DNA from: Pseudoselenomonas ruminantium
GTDB lineage: Bacteria; Bacillota; Negativicutes; Selenomonadales; Selenomonadaceae
Length of the DNA: 40,794 nucleotides
Assembly (NCBI RefSeq): GCF_900142515.1
Contig: NZ_FRBC01000027.1
Coordinates: 1-40,794, forward strand
Reading direction: 5' to 3'
In this document: in pieces, positions 22,847-31,419 of the stretch
Position numbering within the stretch: the stretch's first letter is position 1
Layout of the letters: every line of letters starts with the position of its first letter
Notes under the pieces: generated by a model
The model's input: the letters and a program-made list of their open reading frames with translations, nothing else
Told to the model about the DNA's origin: nothing
The model's database searches: none
Made by a program: the position numbers and the translations under genes

Positions 22847-24031
22847 TTATTTGTATTCTGCTGCTAATTTTTTAAACAAAGGTAAGGATTTTTCAATCGT
22901 TTCCGTTTTTATGCAGTAAGCTGCACGAAAATAACCGGGACAGCCAAAATCAGTACCAGGGACCAGCAAAAGATCATATTTCTTCGCCCGTTCACAGAAA
23001 GCATAATCATCCTCTTCCAGACATTTTGGGAAGAGATAAAATGCCCCTTGAGGCTTGACGCATTCGAAGCCTGCTTCAATCAAGCCCTGGTACAGAAGCT
23101 GACCATTTTTCACATAAGTGCTGATATCTGAAGGCATATTGGCGCAGCGCCCTACAACCAACTGCCAAAGAGACGGCGCGTTGACATGCGTCAACACCCG
23201 GGCTGCTCCGGCAATTGCGCCATAGACTTTGCCAAAATCGGCAACACGATTAGGGACAACAATATAACCGATACGCTCACCAGGCAGCGAGAAAGACTTA
23301 CTATAAGAATAGCAAACCAATGTATTGGCATAATATTTAGGGATATAAGGCACATCATACCCTTCAAATGCAATCTCACGATAGGGCTCATCCGCCACAA
23401 TGAAAATCGGATGATGATATTCTTCTTCTTTAGCCTTGAGGATTTCAGCTAATTTTTTTATGGTCGCTTCAGAATAAACTGCTCCACTGGGATTATTGGG
23501 ACTATTGACAATAACAGCCTTTGTATGAGTGGTGATCAATTTTTCAAATGCTGCAAAATCAATCTGCCAATCTTCTGGCTGGGCAGGTACTACCACCAAT
23601 TTTCCCCCTACGGATTCCACAAAGGCACGATATTCCGGGAAAAACGGTGCAAATGTAATATACTCATCATCGGGTTGAGACAACGCCTTGAAGCAGATCG
23701 TGATAGAGGCCGCCGCACCAGCTGTGATAAAAAGATTCTTCTCCGTGATATCCATGCCAAAACGATTGTTGATACTATCCGCCAAGGCCTTGCGCACCTG
23801 GGGATTTCCTGGTGCTACCGTATAACCATGAATTGCTGCAGGCTGCATATTGTTAAGAATGTCTATCGCTGCTTCCTTGATAAAGTTAGGAGTAGGAACA
23901 TTAGGGTTCCCTAAACTGAAGTCATAAACATTTTCCTCCCCCACTTCAGCTGCCCGTTGGCGCCCAAATTCAAAAATGGTACGTATTGTAGATTTTTTGG
24001 TGCCTAATTCATACATTTTGTTGTTGACCAT
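22847..24031 (-). CDS. Pyridoxal-phosphate-dependent aminotransferase (aspartate aminotransferase-like, class I/II)
   Basis: The 394-residue protein from the ATG at 24031 (GAGG, 8-base spacing) shows the fold-type I aminotransferase landmarks: FSLGNPNVPTP, HGYTVAPGNPQVRKALADSI, FITAGAAASI, the PLP-contacting NSPNNPSGAVYS, IVADEPYREIAF with the cofactor-binding Asp, and SYSKSFSLPGERIGY with the Schiff-base Lys. It transfers amino groups between an amino acid and a 2-oxo acid; the substrate is not certain, with aspartate or aromatic amino acids the usual choices. It is a single-gene unit lying between two terminators. Confidence 0.88.
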   Translation of the reverse strand: MVNNKMYELGTKKSTIRTIFEFGRQRAAEVGEENVYDFSLGNPNVPTPNFIKEAAIDILNNMQPAAIHGYTVAPGNPQVRKALADSINNRFGMDITEKNLFITAGAAASITICFKALSQPDDEYITFAPFFPEYRAFVESVGGKLVVVPAQPEDWQIDFAAFEKLITTHTKAVIVNSPNNPSGAVYSEATIKKLAEILKAKEEEYHHPIFIVADEPYREIAFEGYDVPYIPKYYANTLVCYSYSKSFSLPGERIGYIVVPNRVADFGKVYGAIAGAARVLTHVNAPSLWQLVVGRCANMPSDISTYVKNGQLLYQGLIEAGFECVKPQGAFYLFPKCLEEDDYAFCERAKKYDLLLVPGTDFGCPGYFRAAYCIKTETIEKSLPLFKKLAAEYK

Positions 24032-24122
24032 ATGGATTACCTCGCTTATAAAATAAGTTTGTTCTTTTAGACTAAACACTGTTTACATATTAACACATTT
24101 CATATCAAAAATAAATAAAAAT

Positions 24123-24158
24123 CCTCCGCAAGTATTCATAATATACCACTTGCGGAGG
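24123..24158 (-). terminator. prfC terminator
   Basis: CCTCCGCAAGT (24123-24133) pairs perfectly with ACTTGCGGAGG (24148-24158). On the minus strand it is followed by ATTTTTATTTATTTTTG, a good T-run, 14 bases after the prfC stop. Confidence 0.88.
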
Positions 24159-24171
24159 GTTGATGTCATTA

Positions 24172-25782
24172 TTATGCTTCTTTTTTGTCAAAAGGCACAT
24201 GGTTCAAGATTAATTCTGGATTATTATCCACGATCCATCCCAAGGCCCACTCATTATTGACCAACAGCACCGGATTGTTATGACGGTCATACACAAACAT
24301 GCCACGGTCAGCACCCTTGAGCTCTGCCGGCGTCACTTCATGGCCGTCTTCAAAGGCCATCCAGCGGGCAACCTCATAGGGCTGCATATTCATTTCAATA
24401 TCTACATTGTATTCGTTCTTAAGGCGGTATTCCAACACTTCAAACTGCAGAGTACCAACGGTACCAACAATGTAGGATTCTGTACCGGCACCGGCCTGCT
24501 GGAAGAGCTGGATGGCACCTTCCTGTGTCAGCTGTTCGATACCTTTGACGAACTGTTTGCGCTTCATGGTATCCTTAGCCTGTACGCGGGCAAACTTTTC
24601 TGGCGGGAATACTGGGAAGTCTGCATACTTGAACTTATGGGAAGCATCGCAGACCGTATCGCCGATACCGAACACGCCCGGGTCGAAAAGACCGACAATA
24701 TCACCAGGGTAAGCCGTGTCGATGATCTGACGGTCCTGGGCCAGGAACTGCTGGGGCTGGGCAAGCTTCAGCATCTTGCCCGTACGCTCATGCCATACTT
24801 CCATATTGCGCTCGAATTTACCGGAACAGATGCGGATGAAAGCCAGACGGTCACGATGTGCCGGATTCATGTTGGCCTGGATCTTGAACACGAACCCCGA
24901 GAACTTCTCATCATTTGCCGGAATCATGCCTTCCGATGATTTACGCGGCTGCGGCGTGGGGGCCATGGAAATATACCCTTCAAGGAAATCCTGTACACCG
25001 AAGTTGGTCATGGCCGAGCCGAAGAACATCGGCGTAAGTTCACCGGCGTTTACTTTTTCCATATCAAACTCTTCGCCAGCTTCATTCAGGAGTTCCAAAT
25101 CTTCCTGCAAAGCCTCCCAAACATCTTCACCAACACGCTCGATAACCTGCGGATCATTGGGTTCAAAGACATCTGCTACACGGGCTTCCTGACCATGCGT
25201 GGTATCCGCTGCAAAGAGAAGTACCTTATCATTGCGACGGTCATACACACCCATATACTGACCATCCTGACCGATTGGCCAGTTCATCGGATAGGAACGG
25301 ATGCCCAATACGTTTTCGATTTCATCCATCAGGTCAATCGGTGCCTTGCCGAAGTGGTCGAGCTTGTTGACAAAGGTGAAAATAGGGATACCACGCTGTT
25401 TGCAGACCTTGAAGAGTTTCTTGGTCTGGGCCTCGACACCTTTGGCCACATCGATGACCATGACAGCACTGTCCACAGCCATCAAAGTACGGTAGGTATC
25501 TTCACTGAAGTCCTGATGGCCCGGCGTATCAAGGATATTGATACGGCAGCCATCATAATCGAACTGCAACACAGAAGAAGTTACAGAGATACCACGCTGC
25601 TTTTCGATTTCCATCCAGTCGGATACCGCATGACGCTGCGTCTTGCGGGACTTGATGGAACCAGCCAGATGGATGGCACCACCATAAAGCAAAAGTTTTT
25701 CCGTCAAAGTCGTCTTACCAGCATCTGGATGAGAGATGATGGCAAACGTACGGCGTTTTTCAATCTCTTTATCGAGTTCTGA
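24172..25782 (-). CDS. prfC: Peptide chain release factor 3 (RF3)
   Basis: The 536-residue GTPase starts at TTG (25782), selected by GGAGG 7 bases upstream and by the usual RF3 N-terminus SELDKEIEKRRTFAIISHP. G1 is SHPDAGKTTLTEKLL, G3 DTPGHQDFSEDTYRTL and G4 FVNKLDHFGK. Domains II and III follow, with the C-terminal region FEVLEYRLKNEYNVDIEMNM. RF3 recycles RF1/RF2 after peptide release and aids post-error quality control. The gene is monocistronic with a hairpin-bearing leader and its own terminator. Confidence 0.95.
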   Translation of the reverse strand, partial: SELDKEIEKRRTFAIISHPDAGKTTLTEKLLLYGGAIHLAGSIKSRKTQRHAVSDWMEIEKQRGISVTSSVLQFDYDGCRINILDTPGHQDFSEDTYRTLMAVDSAVMVIDVAKGVEAQTKKLFKVCKQRGIPIFTFVNKLDHFGKAPIDLMDEIENVLGIRSYPMNWPIGQDGQYMGVYDRRNDKVLLFAADTTHGQEARVADVFEPNDPQVIERVGEDVWEALQEDLELLNEAGEEFDMEKVNAGELTPMFFGSAMTNFGVQDFLEGYISMAPTPQPRKSSEGMIPANDEKFSGFVFKIQANMNPAHRDRLAFIRICSGKFERNMEVWHERTGKMLKLAQPQQFLAQDRQIIDTAYPGDIVGLFDPGVFGIGDTVCDASHKFKYADFPVFPPEKFARVQAKDTMKRKQFVKGIEQLTQEGAIQLFQQAGAGTESYIVGTVGTLQFEVLEYRLKNEYNVDIEMNMQPYEVARWMAFEDGHEVTPAELKGADRGMFVYDRHNNPVLLVNNEWALGWIVDNNPELILNHVPFDKKEA

Positions 25783-25823
25783 CAAAATAAATCCTCCATT
25801 TGTTGAATAATTTTGATACAAAC

Positions 25824-25868
25824 ACACTTTTCCCTTTTGAAACGCCTAAGGGGGGTTCAAAAAAGTGT
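25824..25868 (-). promoter_or_regulatory. Structured leader upstream of prfC
   Basis: ACACTT (25824-25829) pairs with AAGTGT (25863-25868), and TTTTGAA inside pairs with TTCAAAA, leaving a loop that contains AGGGGGG. The hairpin lies about 40 bases upstream of the prfC TTG. The rest of the stretch to the IS at 26085 is about 215 bases with no supported gene; short frames there overlap prfC or lack ribosome sites. No known riboswitch consensus was recognised. Confidence 0.35.
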
Positions 25869-26150
25869 ATTCGTGTGCGAGTACCGAGAAGCCTTGCTAC
25901 GACTAAGTTCCGAGCCTTTTGCAGTATCCTCGGGGCAATATCCCAGAGCATACCTTATCTGGTTGCCACCTCTACGAACTCACATATTAACCATTCTACC
26001 ATAAAATAAGAAAGGAATACAAGAAAATTGGCACGGGACAGCGTTGCGGAATAAATATCTTCATCACATTTATATCGCGCTTACTCTATAATGGGCCCCT
26101 TGTCAAGACCACGTTCTAAAATTTTAAGAGTGGCAGTAAGCAGAATTATT

Positions 26151-26658
26151 CTAAGCAGCGAAGCAAGCAAAGTAAAACTCGTTGGGAACTTTGTAGCCTA
26201 ATGCCTCGTGGGGCCGTATGTTGTTGTAATCATCTACGTATTGGTTAATCAGACGTCGAAGCTCTCTTGGGGTGCGATATTCGTTCGGATAGAGCTGCTC
26301 CGTTTTGAGGCTACGGAACCAACGTTCAATCATGATGTTGTCAGCCCAGCGGCTCCTGCCGTCCATACTTTGACGGATATTGAGGTTACGAAACAGATTC
26401 TTGTAATCATCACTGGTAAACTGGCTGCCTTGATCTGAATTGATAATGGCTGGAACGCCGCATGCCTTAACGGTTTCCGTCACGGCATGAATAACAGATT
26501 CTGCTTCCAGACTTGTAATATAGGCCGGAACGGTTCAGTCCCAGTAATTCGCACTGACGACGTATGGAAAGGCCGTTATCCTTTCTGATCATATTCCGGG
26601 ATTCTTGGGATGGCTTCCCCAGCTTGGCGAAAGCAGTCCTGAAGAAAGTCGCGCTCAA
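26151..26658 (-). pseudogene. IS3 transposase OrfB with large internal deletion
   Basis: The start (26658 to about 26520) matches the OrfB N-terminus (IRKDNGLSIRRQCELLGLNR, SGLYYK). It then joins, in another frame, to the C-terminal half of the DDE core (ESVIHAVTETVKACGVPAII, NSDQGSQFTSDDYKN with the second Asp, ADNIMIERWFRSLKTEQLYP with the Glu, and YNNIRPHEALGYKVP). More than 100 codons, including the first catalytic Asp, are gone. The reading frame also breaks at the junction, so it is inactive. Confidence 0.82.
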
Positions 26659-26914
26659 GCGTAAGCTGACCGATGTTCCTTAGCATCTGGTCATTCTTTT
26701 TCTTCAGATCGTCCTCCTTCCTCTGAACGGCCTTACGCTCAGAATCTGCACCAAAGGCAAGATGGGCATTTTGCAGGAATTCTTGCTTCCATTTTCTGAC
26801 CATGTTTGGGTTCAGGCCGTTTTCAGAACAGATGATATTGAATTCCTTGTCGCCTTGAAGAATTGACAGAACAATCTTGGTCTTAAATTCAGAAGTGTAC
26901 TTTTTTCTTGGCAT
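26576..26914 (-). CDS. IS3-family transposase OrfA
   Basis: From the ATG at 26914 (GGAGG, 8-base spacing) the 112-residue protein has a helix-turn-helix (KKYTSEFKTKIVLSILQGDK, NGLNPNMVRKWKQEFL) and a C-terminal coiled coil (AVQRKEDDLKKKNDQMLRNI) ending RDFLQDCFRQ. It overlaps the OrfB remnant in another frame, as expected for IS3 programmed frameshifting. The frame is intact. Confidence 0.85.
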   Translation of the reverse strand: MPRKKYTSEFKTKIVLSILQGDKEFNIICSENGLNPNMVRKWKQEFLQNAHLAFGADSERKAVQRKEDDLKKKNDQMLRNIGQLTLERDFLQDCFRQAGEAIPRIPEYDQKG

Positions 26915-27038
26915 GATAGCATCCTCCAATTTTCGTTACCTAATACTATATCATGCACTCTTAAAATTTTCAGTACTGGTCTGAATTCACAGGCCCATTA
27001 TAGATAGAGCCTCCTATCTGTTATTATGATACGGATTA

Positions 27039-27383
27039 TTGCCACGAAATCAATATACTTCATCAAACAAAAGATTTGCTGGATGGAAGAATCCGAGACT
27101 CGATAATGAAGCCGAGAAATATATGCAGGTATATTGGTTTCCAGCAGAAGCAGGAAAATGGTTCATGTACGCTTGGAGGAACTATCTACTACAACGGTTG
27201 CGGTGTGGAGTGCAAGATACACATCCGTTTGCTTTTGTCTCATTAGATTCGAGATATTTTGGTGAAATGATGCCTGCAAGAACGCAGACAGAATCGCATA
27301 CGAAAGCCTGTCAAAAAATTGGTTTGGAAGTCTCAAAATTTAACGGAACGACCAATCATGAATACCACAAAATTTTTGAATAG
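27039..27383 (+). pseudogene. C-terminal fragment of a recombinase-like protein (GmtZ-type), IS-truncated
   Basis: The frame (MQVYWFPAEAGKWFMYAWRN, DTHPFAFVSLDSRYFGEMMP, HTKACQKIGLEVSKFNGTTN) resembles, from memory, the C-terminal part of tyrosine-recombinase-like proteins of mobile elements (the gamma-mobile-trio integrase type), where an HGxRH catalytic motif should follow the NGTT segment. Here it reads NHEYHKIFE and stops, so the active site is lost. There is no good start (TTG at 27039, no ribosome site), and the IS ends only 35 bases upstream, consistent with truncation. The family call is tentative. Confidence 0.4.
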
Positions 27384-27527
27384 ATATTGTCCTACAAAAG
27401 CAGGTGAATTATGGTAGTTTGTCGAAATATATAGCAAATCATTTGTGGTTTTGAAATATCATGCAGCAAAGTATGTAGCTAATGCTTTAATGCCCTTCAT
27501 TGTCATCCCCCTTATACTCATAGACAT

Positions 27528-27598
27528 GAAGCGGTAGGCTGAACCATTGACGTTCTTGCTACGGGTAGAAATCCCAAAGACCAATGTAGCGTCGCTTC
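27528..27598 (+). ncRNA. Structured RNA or IS200/IS605-type right-end remnant (tentative)
   Basis: GAAGCG (27528-27533) pairs with CGCTTC (27593-27598); inside, GCTAC (27558-27562) pairs with GTAGC (27586-27590), closing a GGG-TAGAAAT-CCC hairpin (27563-27575). The GGGTAGAAxxCCC hairpin and a terminal TCAA just after the outer stem recall the right ends and guide RNAs of TnpB-type IS elements. No tnpB gene is present. The gap 27384-27695 holds nothing else I can support. Confidence 0.3.
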
Positions 27599-27695
27599 AA
27601 TAATACAAGAGCGTGATTTTGTCCCTTGAACAGAAAAATATGAAAAAATTCATAGATGTTACTTTATTCCAAAAGATACGTTTAGGAGAAATGCT

Positions 27696-28778
27696 ATGAA
27701 ACAGCTTATCATTTTACTTTTATCTATTGTGATTATTTCAAATGGTTTTTGCTCTGCTGAGGTAAAGGTTTTTTCTGGTTCAGCAAAATCCGAAGTAATG
27801 CTCAATGAAACTCTGGATGATACAAAAGAACGTTTACTTCATCAAGCACTTCGCTCAATCGCTGAATCAGCTGGAGTCTATGTCGAATCATATACTAAAG
27901 TCGAAAATCAAGTACTGAAGAGCGATATCACAACAGTTATAAGTAGTGCCGTGGTTAAAGTAAATTGTGTTGAATACTCTCCTGTTTTGTATAATGATGT
28001 GGGGCAAAGAGAACTCTCTGTCAATGTTACTGCTACTGTTGATACAGATAATGTTTTAAAAATGTCTCAGAAATTACAAGTCTACGAAAACGAATTAATT
28101 CTTGCGAATGAAAAAATTAAAAAACTCCGAGATAAACTAGGTGATGATTCTAGGTTTGTATTAAATGACCCTGTTCCCAATATAATCATTACGCATAACG
28201 CACTTTGGGGTGAGGTTGATATAAACCAATTGCTTCACAAAACCCATATTATTCCTAAGATAAATATTCCTATATATAAGGAACCATACGAAAACTCAAA
28301 AATAGTAAGCACGGAAAGTGCAGGTCAATACTTAAATGTTATTGCAACAGAAATGCATAGTTTTCCTAAAAAGGGGAAAACAAAAATAATAAATAATCCA
28401 TTTGAAGATTTTATACACATACGGGGAACATATTCATCAATAAATGCTGGTAGAATCTTGCCTAGCGTTGGAGATTATATATACCTACTTCGATATAGTG
28501 GTGAAGGCGTATATCAAGCATTGTATCGAGATAATATCATAAGCGTCCCATACAACGGCATAAAAAATATTTCTGACAAGTACGATATGGATGGTATTCA
28601 TAGAGGTTTCTATGCTGTTTTTGAAGGTACAGAAAATAGCCTCTTCTGCGAGGAATGGATATGTGTAAAAAACATTCAAGGATTAGAAGGCTGGGTTTTA
28701 TTAAAGGAAAAAAATGACTGGCAACTTCCTTTATCTCGAAATCAAGGTCAGGGAATATTTCACTACAATCATTTTTAA
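27696..28778 (+). CDS. Secreted hypothetical protein with FlgT/LPP20-like N-terminal domain
   Basis: The 360-residue protein starts with a signal peptide (MKQLIILLLSIVIISNGFCS; the Cys near position 19 could alternatively be a lipid-attachment site, though a lipobox is not clear). Residues about 24-125 (ETLDDTKERLLHQALRSIAE, SAGVYVESYTKV) look like the domain shared by flagellar assembly protein T and LPP20-type lipoproteins. A coiled stretch follows (LQVYENELILANEKIKKLRD). The middle region INIPIYKEPYENSKIV resembles a bacterial SH3 segment. It is A+T-rich compared with neighbours and surrounded by mobile-element debris, so horizontal acquisition is likely. AGGAG precedes the ATG. The function is unknown. 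Confidence 0.75.
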   Translation: MKQLIILLLSIVIISNGFCSAEVKVFSGSAKSEVMLNETLDDTKERLLHQALRSIAESAGVYVESYTKVENQVLKSDITTVISSAVVKVNCVEYSPVLYNDVGQRELSVNVTATVDTDNVLKMSQKLQVYENELILANEKIKKLRDKLGDDSRFVLNDPVPNIIITHNALWGEVDINQLLHKTHIIPKINIPIYKEPYENSKIVSTESAGQYLNVIATEMHSFPKKGKTKIINNPFEDFIHIRGTYSSINAGRILPSVGDYIYLLRYSGEGVYQALYRDNIISVPYNGIKNISDKYDMDGIHRGFYAVFEGTENSLFCEEWICVKNIQGLEGWVLLKEKNDWQLPLSRNQGQGIFHYNHF

Positions 28779-28872
28779 TTACTGGTCCCAGCTTTTATTT
28801 TTTAGAAAATCTCTGTGAGCTTGGTTGGTTATATCAAAAATTTTATTTAAATGATATTGACTGAACATAACT

Positions 28873-28914
28873 AAAGACGCTATGACGAAAATCATACTTC
28901 GTCATAGCGTCTTT
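28873..28914. terminator. Strong bidirectional terminator
   Basis: AAAGACGCTATGACGAA (28873-28889) pairs perfectly with TTCGTCATAGCGTCTTT (28898-28914) around an 8-base loop, with T-runs on both strands. It separates the secreted-protein gene from the convergent radical SAM gene. Confidence 0.92.
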
Positions 28915-29047
28915 CAATTTGATTATATATAATCAAACTGTATCCCTAGTAAAATCGAGCCTTTGCAGTGATATATTATATCATTTACCCTAGATTATTT
29001 CAGGAACTGACTTTTTTTGTTTTGTTGGTAAAAATTCATACAGCGAA

Positions 29048-29926
29048 TTAAATCATGAGGAGATTTTCCCGCCGAGAACGCAAGCCTTCTTCTCCGAAAT
29101 GTCGAAAGATAGTTTCCAGAGTATCGAGCATCTTTTGCTTGTCATTCGGCAATTGCCCATAGATAGGCGTGATGATGGAAGCATTGGTCGCATCTATGGT
29201 CGTTTCTATCGTCAATTTACGCAAAAACGTCTGAAGTTCTTCAATTCGTTCGGCTTCCGTGGCTTCAACAAAAGTACCGTTTTTCACGTCTTCCATGAGC
29301 GGGGTATCGGGAAAAAGAGTAAGCCCTGCCGCCATAACCCGAAACGGCGTGAGCTGGTTGATAACTTTTGCTGTTTTTTCCGCATGGGAAAGACCGTAGC
29401 CGTGACCGCCAAGACCACTCAGGAAAATAACGGCATAATCCATGCCTGCCTCCGTCAGTTTTCCCAGCTGTTCCACGATATCCTTTGCTTCATAACCTTT
29501 GTTCATGCGTTTTAACACAGCATCATCGCCGGATTCAATGCCAAATACGAGACGGTCATACCCCATCCGGTGAAGTTCTTTGATTTGCTCAACCGACTTG
29601 TTCTTTACGCTGTCCACACGACCATAGCCTCCGATGGACTGGACAAAAGGCAGGTATTCGTGGATAAGCTCGGCAACGTTTTTCAACTTATCGAAAGTCA
29701 GCAGGAAGGGGTCGGCGCCCTGCAGCCAGATGCGTGGGAAAGATACGCCATACTCCTTGAGTTCCTGCAAATCCTCTTTGACCTCATCCAATGGCGATAC
29801 GCCAAAGGGCGCATCCTTGTAGTAGGTGCAGAACCGGCAGGCATTATGGGAACAACCGGACGTTATTTGCAGGAAAACACTGTTTGCCTCATAAGGCGGA
29901 CGTACAACGGTACTGGCAAAATGCAT
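29048..29926 (-). CDS. Radical SAM protein (Elp3/MiaB-like domain), paralogue of 36206-37084
   Basis: The 292-residue protein begins MHFASTVVRPPYEANSVFLQ and carries its cluster motif as CSHNACRFC (CX4CX2C), followed by ITSGCSH-type upstream context, SIGGYGRVDSVKNKS, GIESGDDAVLKRMNKGY and LTLFPDTPLMEDV. It should reductively cleave S-adenosylmethionine; the substrate is unknown. The same length and many identical blocks appear in the 36206 gene. Ribosome site AAGGAG, 9 bases before the ATG. It lies downstream of an ArsR gene, separated by a hairpin terminator. Confidence 0.85.
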   Translation of the reverse strand: MHFASTVVRPPYEANSVFLQITSGCSHNACRFCTYYKDAPFGVSPLDEVKEDLQELKEYGVSFPRIWLQGADPFLLTFDKLKNVAELIHEYLPFVQSIGGYGRVDSVKNKSVEQIKELHRMGYDRLVFGIESGDDAVLKRMNKGYEAKDIVEQLGKLTEAGMDYAVIFLSGLGGHGYGLSHAEKTAKVINQLTPFRVMAAGLTLFPDTPLMEDVKNGTFVEATEAERIEELQTFLRKLTIETTIDATNASIITPIYGQLPNDKQKMLDTLETIFRHFGEEGLRSRRENLLMI

Positions 29927-29985
29927 GATACAACACTCCTTAATAAATCTATATATCGCTTTTTTTAGATATAATTATTTCTTAG

Positions 29986-30011
29986 AAAAGGGCAGTTGAT
30001 TCTGCCCTTTT
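29986..30011 (-). terminator. Terminator after the ArsR gene
   Basis: AAAAGGGCAG (29986-29995) pairs perfectly with CTGCCCTTTT (30002-30011), overlapping the regulator's stop codon. On the minus strand a T-rich stretch follows. Partial read-through into the radical SAM gene is possible. Confidence 0.75.
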
Positions 30012-30324
30012 ACAGATTGCTCTTGACATACTCGCCAAATTCACGGATTGTTTCTTCATTGCGTTGGTAGTATGTCCACTTGCCTATGCGCTCGGCTTTC
30101 AATAGCCCAGCACGCTGAAGAATGTCAAGATAATGGGACACCGTGGACTGGGAAATCCCCGCTTTCTCCTGAATGCTGCCGACACAAACGCCTCCTGTCC
30201 ATGTGCTGCCATCCGGTAGATGCAGTCCTTGCGGTGGGAAATGTTTTTCCGGCTCTTTCAACCATTCCATGATATTCAAACGTATTTCGTTCGCCAAGGC
30301 TTTGTAAATTTCTAATGTGTTCAT
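30010..30324 (-). CDS. ArsR-family transcriptional regulator
   Basis: The 104-residue protein has the ArsR winged helix: MNTLEIYKALANEIRLNIME at the N-terminus, recognition helix ISQSTVSHYLDILQRAGLLK, and wing AERIGKWTYYQRN. A two-Cys ArsR metal box (ELCVC) is not present; a single Cys in GGVCVGSI sits at that position. These regulators usually repress divergent or downstream genes; here the downstream radical SAM gene is a candidate. The -10 box ends at 30331, so transcription should start at or next to the ATG at 30324, giving a leaderless mRNA; an upstream ATG at 30330 directly abuts the -10 box. Confidence 0.85.
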   Translation of the reverse strand: MNTLEIYKALANEIRLNIMEWLKEPEKHFPPQGLHLPDGSTWTGGVCVGSIQEKAGISQSTVSHYLDILQRAGLLKAERIGKWTYYQRNEETIREFGEYVKSNL

Positions 30325-30330
30325 GCTCAT

Positions 30331-30358
30331 ATTATATCTTGTTTTCGCGATATGTCAA
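30331..30358 (-). promoter_or_regulatory. Consensus promoter of the ArsR gene
   Basis: On the minus strand TTGACA (30358-30353) and TATAAT (30336-30331) are separated by 16 bases. Both hexamers are perfect. The start codon follows only 6 bases after the -10 box, leaving no room for a ribosome site. Confidence 0.85.
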
Positions 30359-30519
30359 TGATTTTTTATGCGAGTGCGAAGAAGGCAAGAAAACCGGCAG
30401 GGCGAGAAGCGGGCTGATCTCCGTGTGTACTGCGTGCATATACATACCAATGGTGACGCAGGAAAGTCCCACCGGAATGACAATAACACCGCAAGAATAC
30501 CAACACTCAAAAGCGACAT
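30355..30519 (-). pseudogene. Possible frameshifted small membrane protein
   Basis: Right after the LysR stop, AAGGA precedes an ATG (30519) that opens MSLLSVGILAVLL. If one base is skipped near there, the frame continues as a hydrophobic segment GVIVIPVGLSCVTIGMYMHA. The uninterrupted frame soon turns into a Ser/Arg/Cys-rich non-protein-like sequence. It may be the remnant of a small membrane protein at the end of the LysR operon. Weakly supported. Confidence 0.25.
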
Positions 30520-30523
30520 AAAG

Positions 30524-31417
30524 CTAATCCTTTTGTATGCACTCCACGAACTTATCAAGCGCCGGATTGGTATTTTTTTCCTGCCAGATAGCAGCCACTT
30601 CGGCGGGGAGCGCGCTGTCCTCCAACGGAATAAACAGCAGATTGATTCCTGCCGGAGCGCATGGCAGGAAATACTCGGGAACGATGGTGATTCCCTTGCC
30701 CAACGCTACAAACAGCAAAATACTTTCTATGGCCTGATGCTGGAAGTTTATATTCGGAATGAGGCCGACATCCGCAAAATCAGCCAGGATGGCCTGTGTG
30801 GGGTCATATTCGCTGAGAGCATTTTGCCGATAGGAAATGAATATCTCATCTGCCAGCTGCTCCCTTTTCAGGGAATGGAACTCTGCAAAAGGATGCTGGG
30901 GCGGTACTGCTACATACAGCGGATAACGGGCAAGCACCATTTCTTTCAGCCCGGACTTCTTTTTGCCGGGCAGGGGCAGATTGAAAATAATATCATACTT
31001 TCCTTCCATCACCCCATCATATAAGGCTGCCACTTCATCCCGTTCGATAAGGATTTCAATGTTTGGGTATTCGTACTGAAAATCCTGCAAAACTCTCGGA
31101 AAGACGGTACGCTCAAAGCCCCATTGATAGCCCACATGGATTTCTCCGGCGAATCCCTCGGCGGCATCCTTGGTATGCTGGACAGCCTCCTCGATTCTCG
31201 TGATGATGCTTTTGGCTTCCTTGACAAAGACTTTTCCTGCCGGGGTGAGAATAACCTTACGATTATCCCGCTGAAAAAGCTGCACGCCCAGTTTTTCCTC
31301 TAAGGCTTTGATTTGATTGGAAACCGCTGTCTGAGAGATGTAGTATTTTTCCGCCGTCTTGGTAAAACTCAATGTATCGGCCAAGACAAGGAAATATCGT
31401 AGCTGCTGAATGTTCAT
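30524..31417 (-). CDS. LysR-family transcriptional regulator
   Basis: The 297-residue protein has the LysR winged helix-turn-helix (MNIQQLRYFLVLADTLSFTK, ISQTAVSNQIKALEEKLGVQ, LFQRDN) and a full effector-binding domain (GEIHVGYQWGFERTVFPRVL to GKGITIVPEYFLP). It directly follows the DAPG-hydrolase-like gene (2-base gap), so it is the third gene of the operon with DUF1097 and the hydrolase and probably controls it in response to the hydrolase substrate or product. A candidate LysR palindrome lies upstream of the operon at 32845-32867. Confidence 0.9.
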   Translation of the reverse strand: MNIQQLRYFLVLADTLSFTKTAEKYYISQTAVSNQIKALEEKLGVQLFQRDNRKVILTPAGKVFVKEAKSIITRIEEAVQHTKDAAEGFAGEIHVGYQWGFERTVFPRVLQDFQYEYPNIEILIERDEVAALYDGVMEGKYDIIFNLPLPGKKKSGLKEMVLARYPLYVAVPPQHPFAEFHSLKREQLADEIFISYRQNALSEYDPTQAILADFADVGLIPNINFQHQAIESILLFVALGKGITIVPEYFLPCAPAGINLLFIPLEDSALPAEVAAIWQEKNTNPALDKFVECIQKD

Positions 31418-31419
31418 AG

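Larger units (their letters stand above)
26085..27004 (-). mobile_element. IS3-family element (second type), internally deleted
   Basis: Long inverted repeats mark the ends: TCTATAATGGGCC on the left and its complement GGCCCATTATAGA on the right. After a short variable part, both ends also share AAAATTTTAAGAGTG reading inward. The element is about 920 bp, far short of a full IS3 element, because the middle of OrfB is missing. No direct target duplication is evident. It differs in sequence from the 7824 copy. Confidence 0.75.

Noticed and set aside
25769-25951. A 60-codon minus-strand frame upstream of prfC
   Set aside because: It overlaps the prfC start, has no ribosome site and does not look like a folded protein; the stretch is better described as leader.
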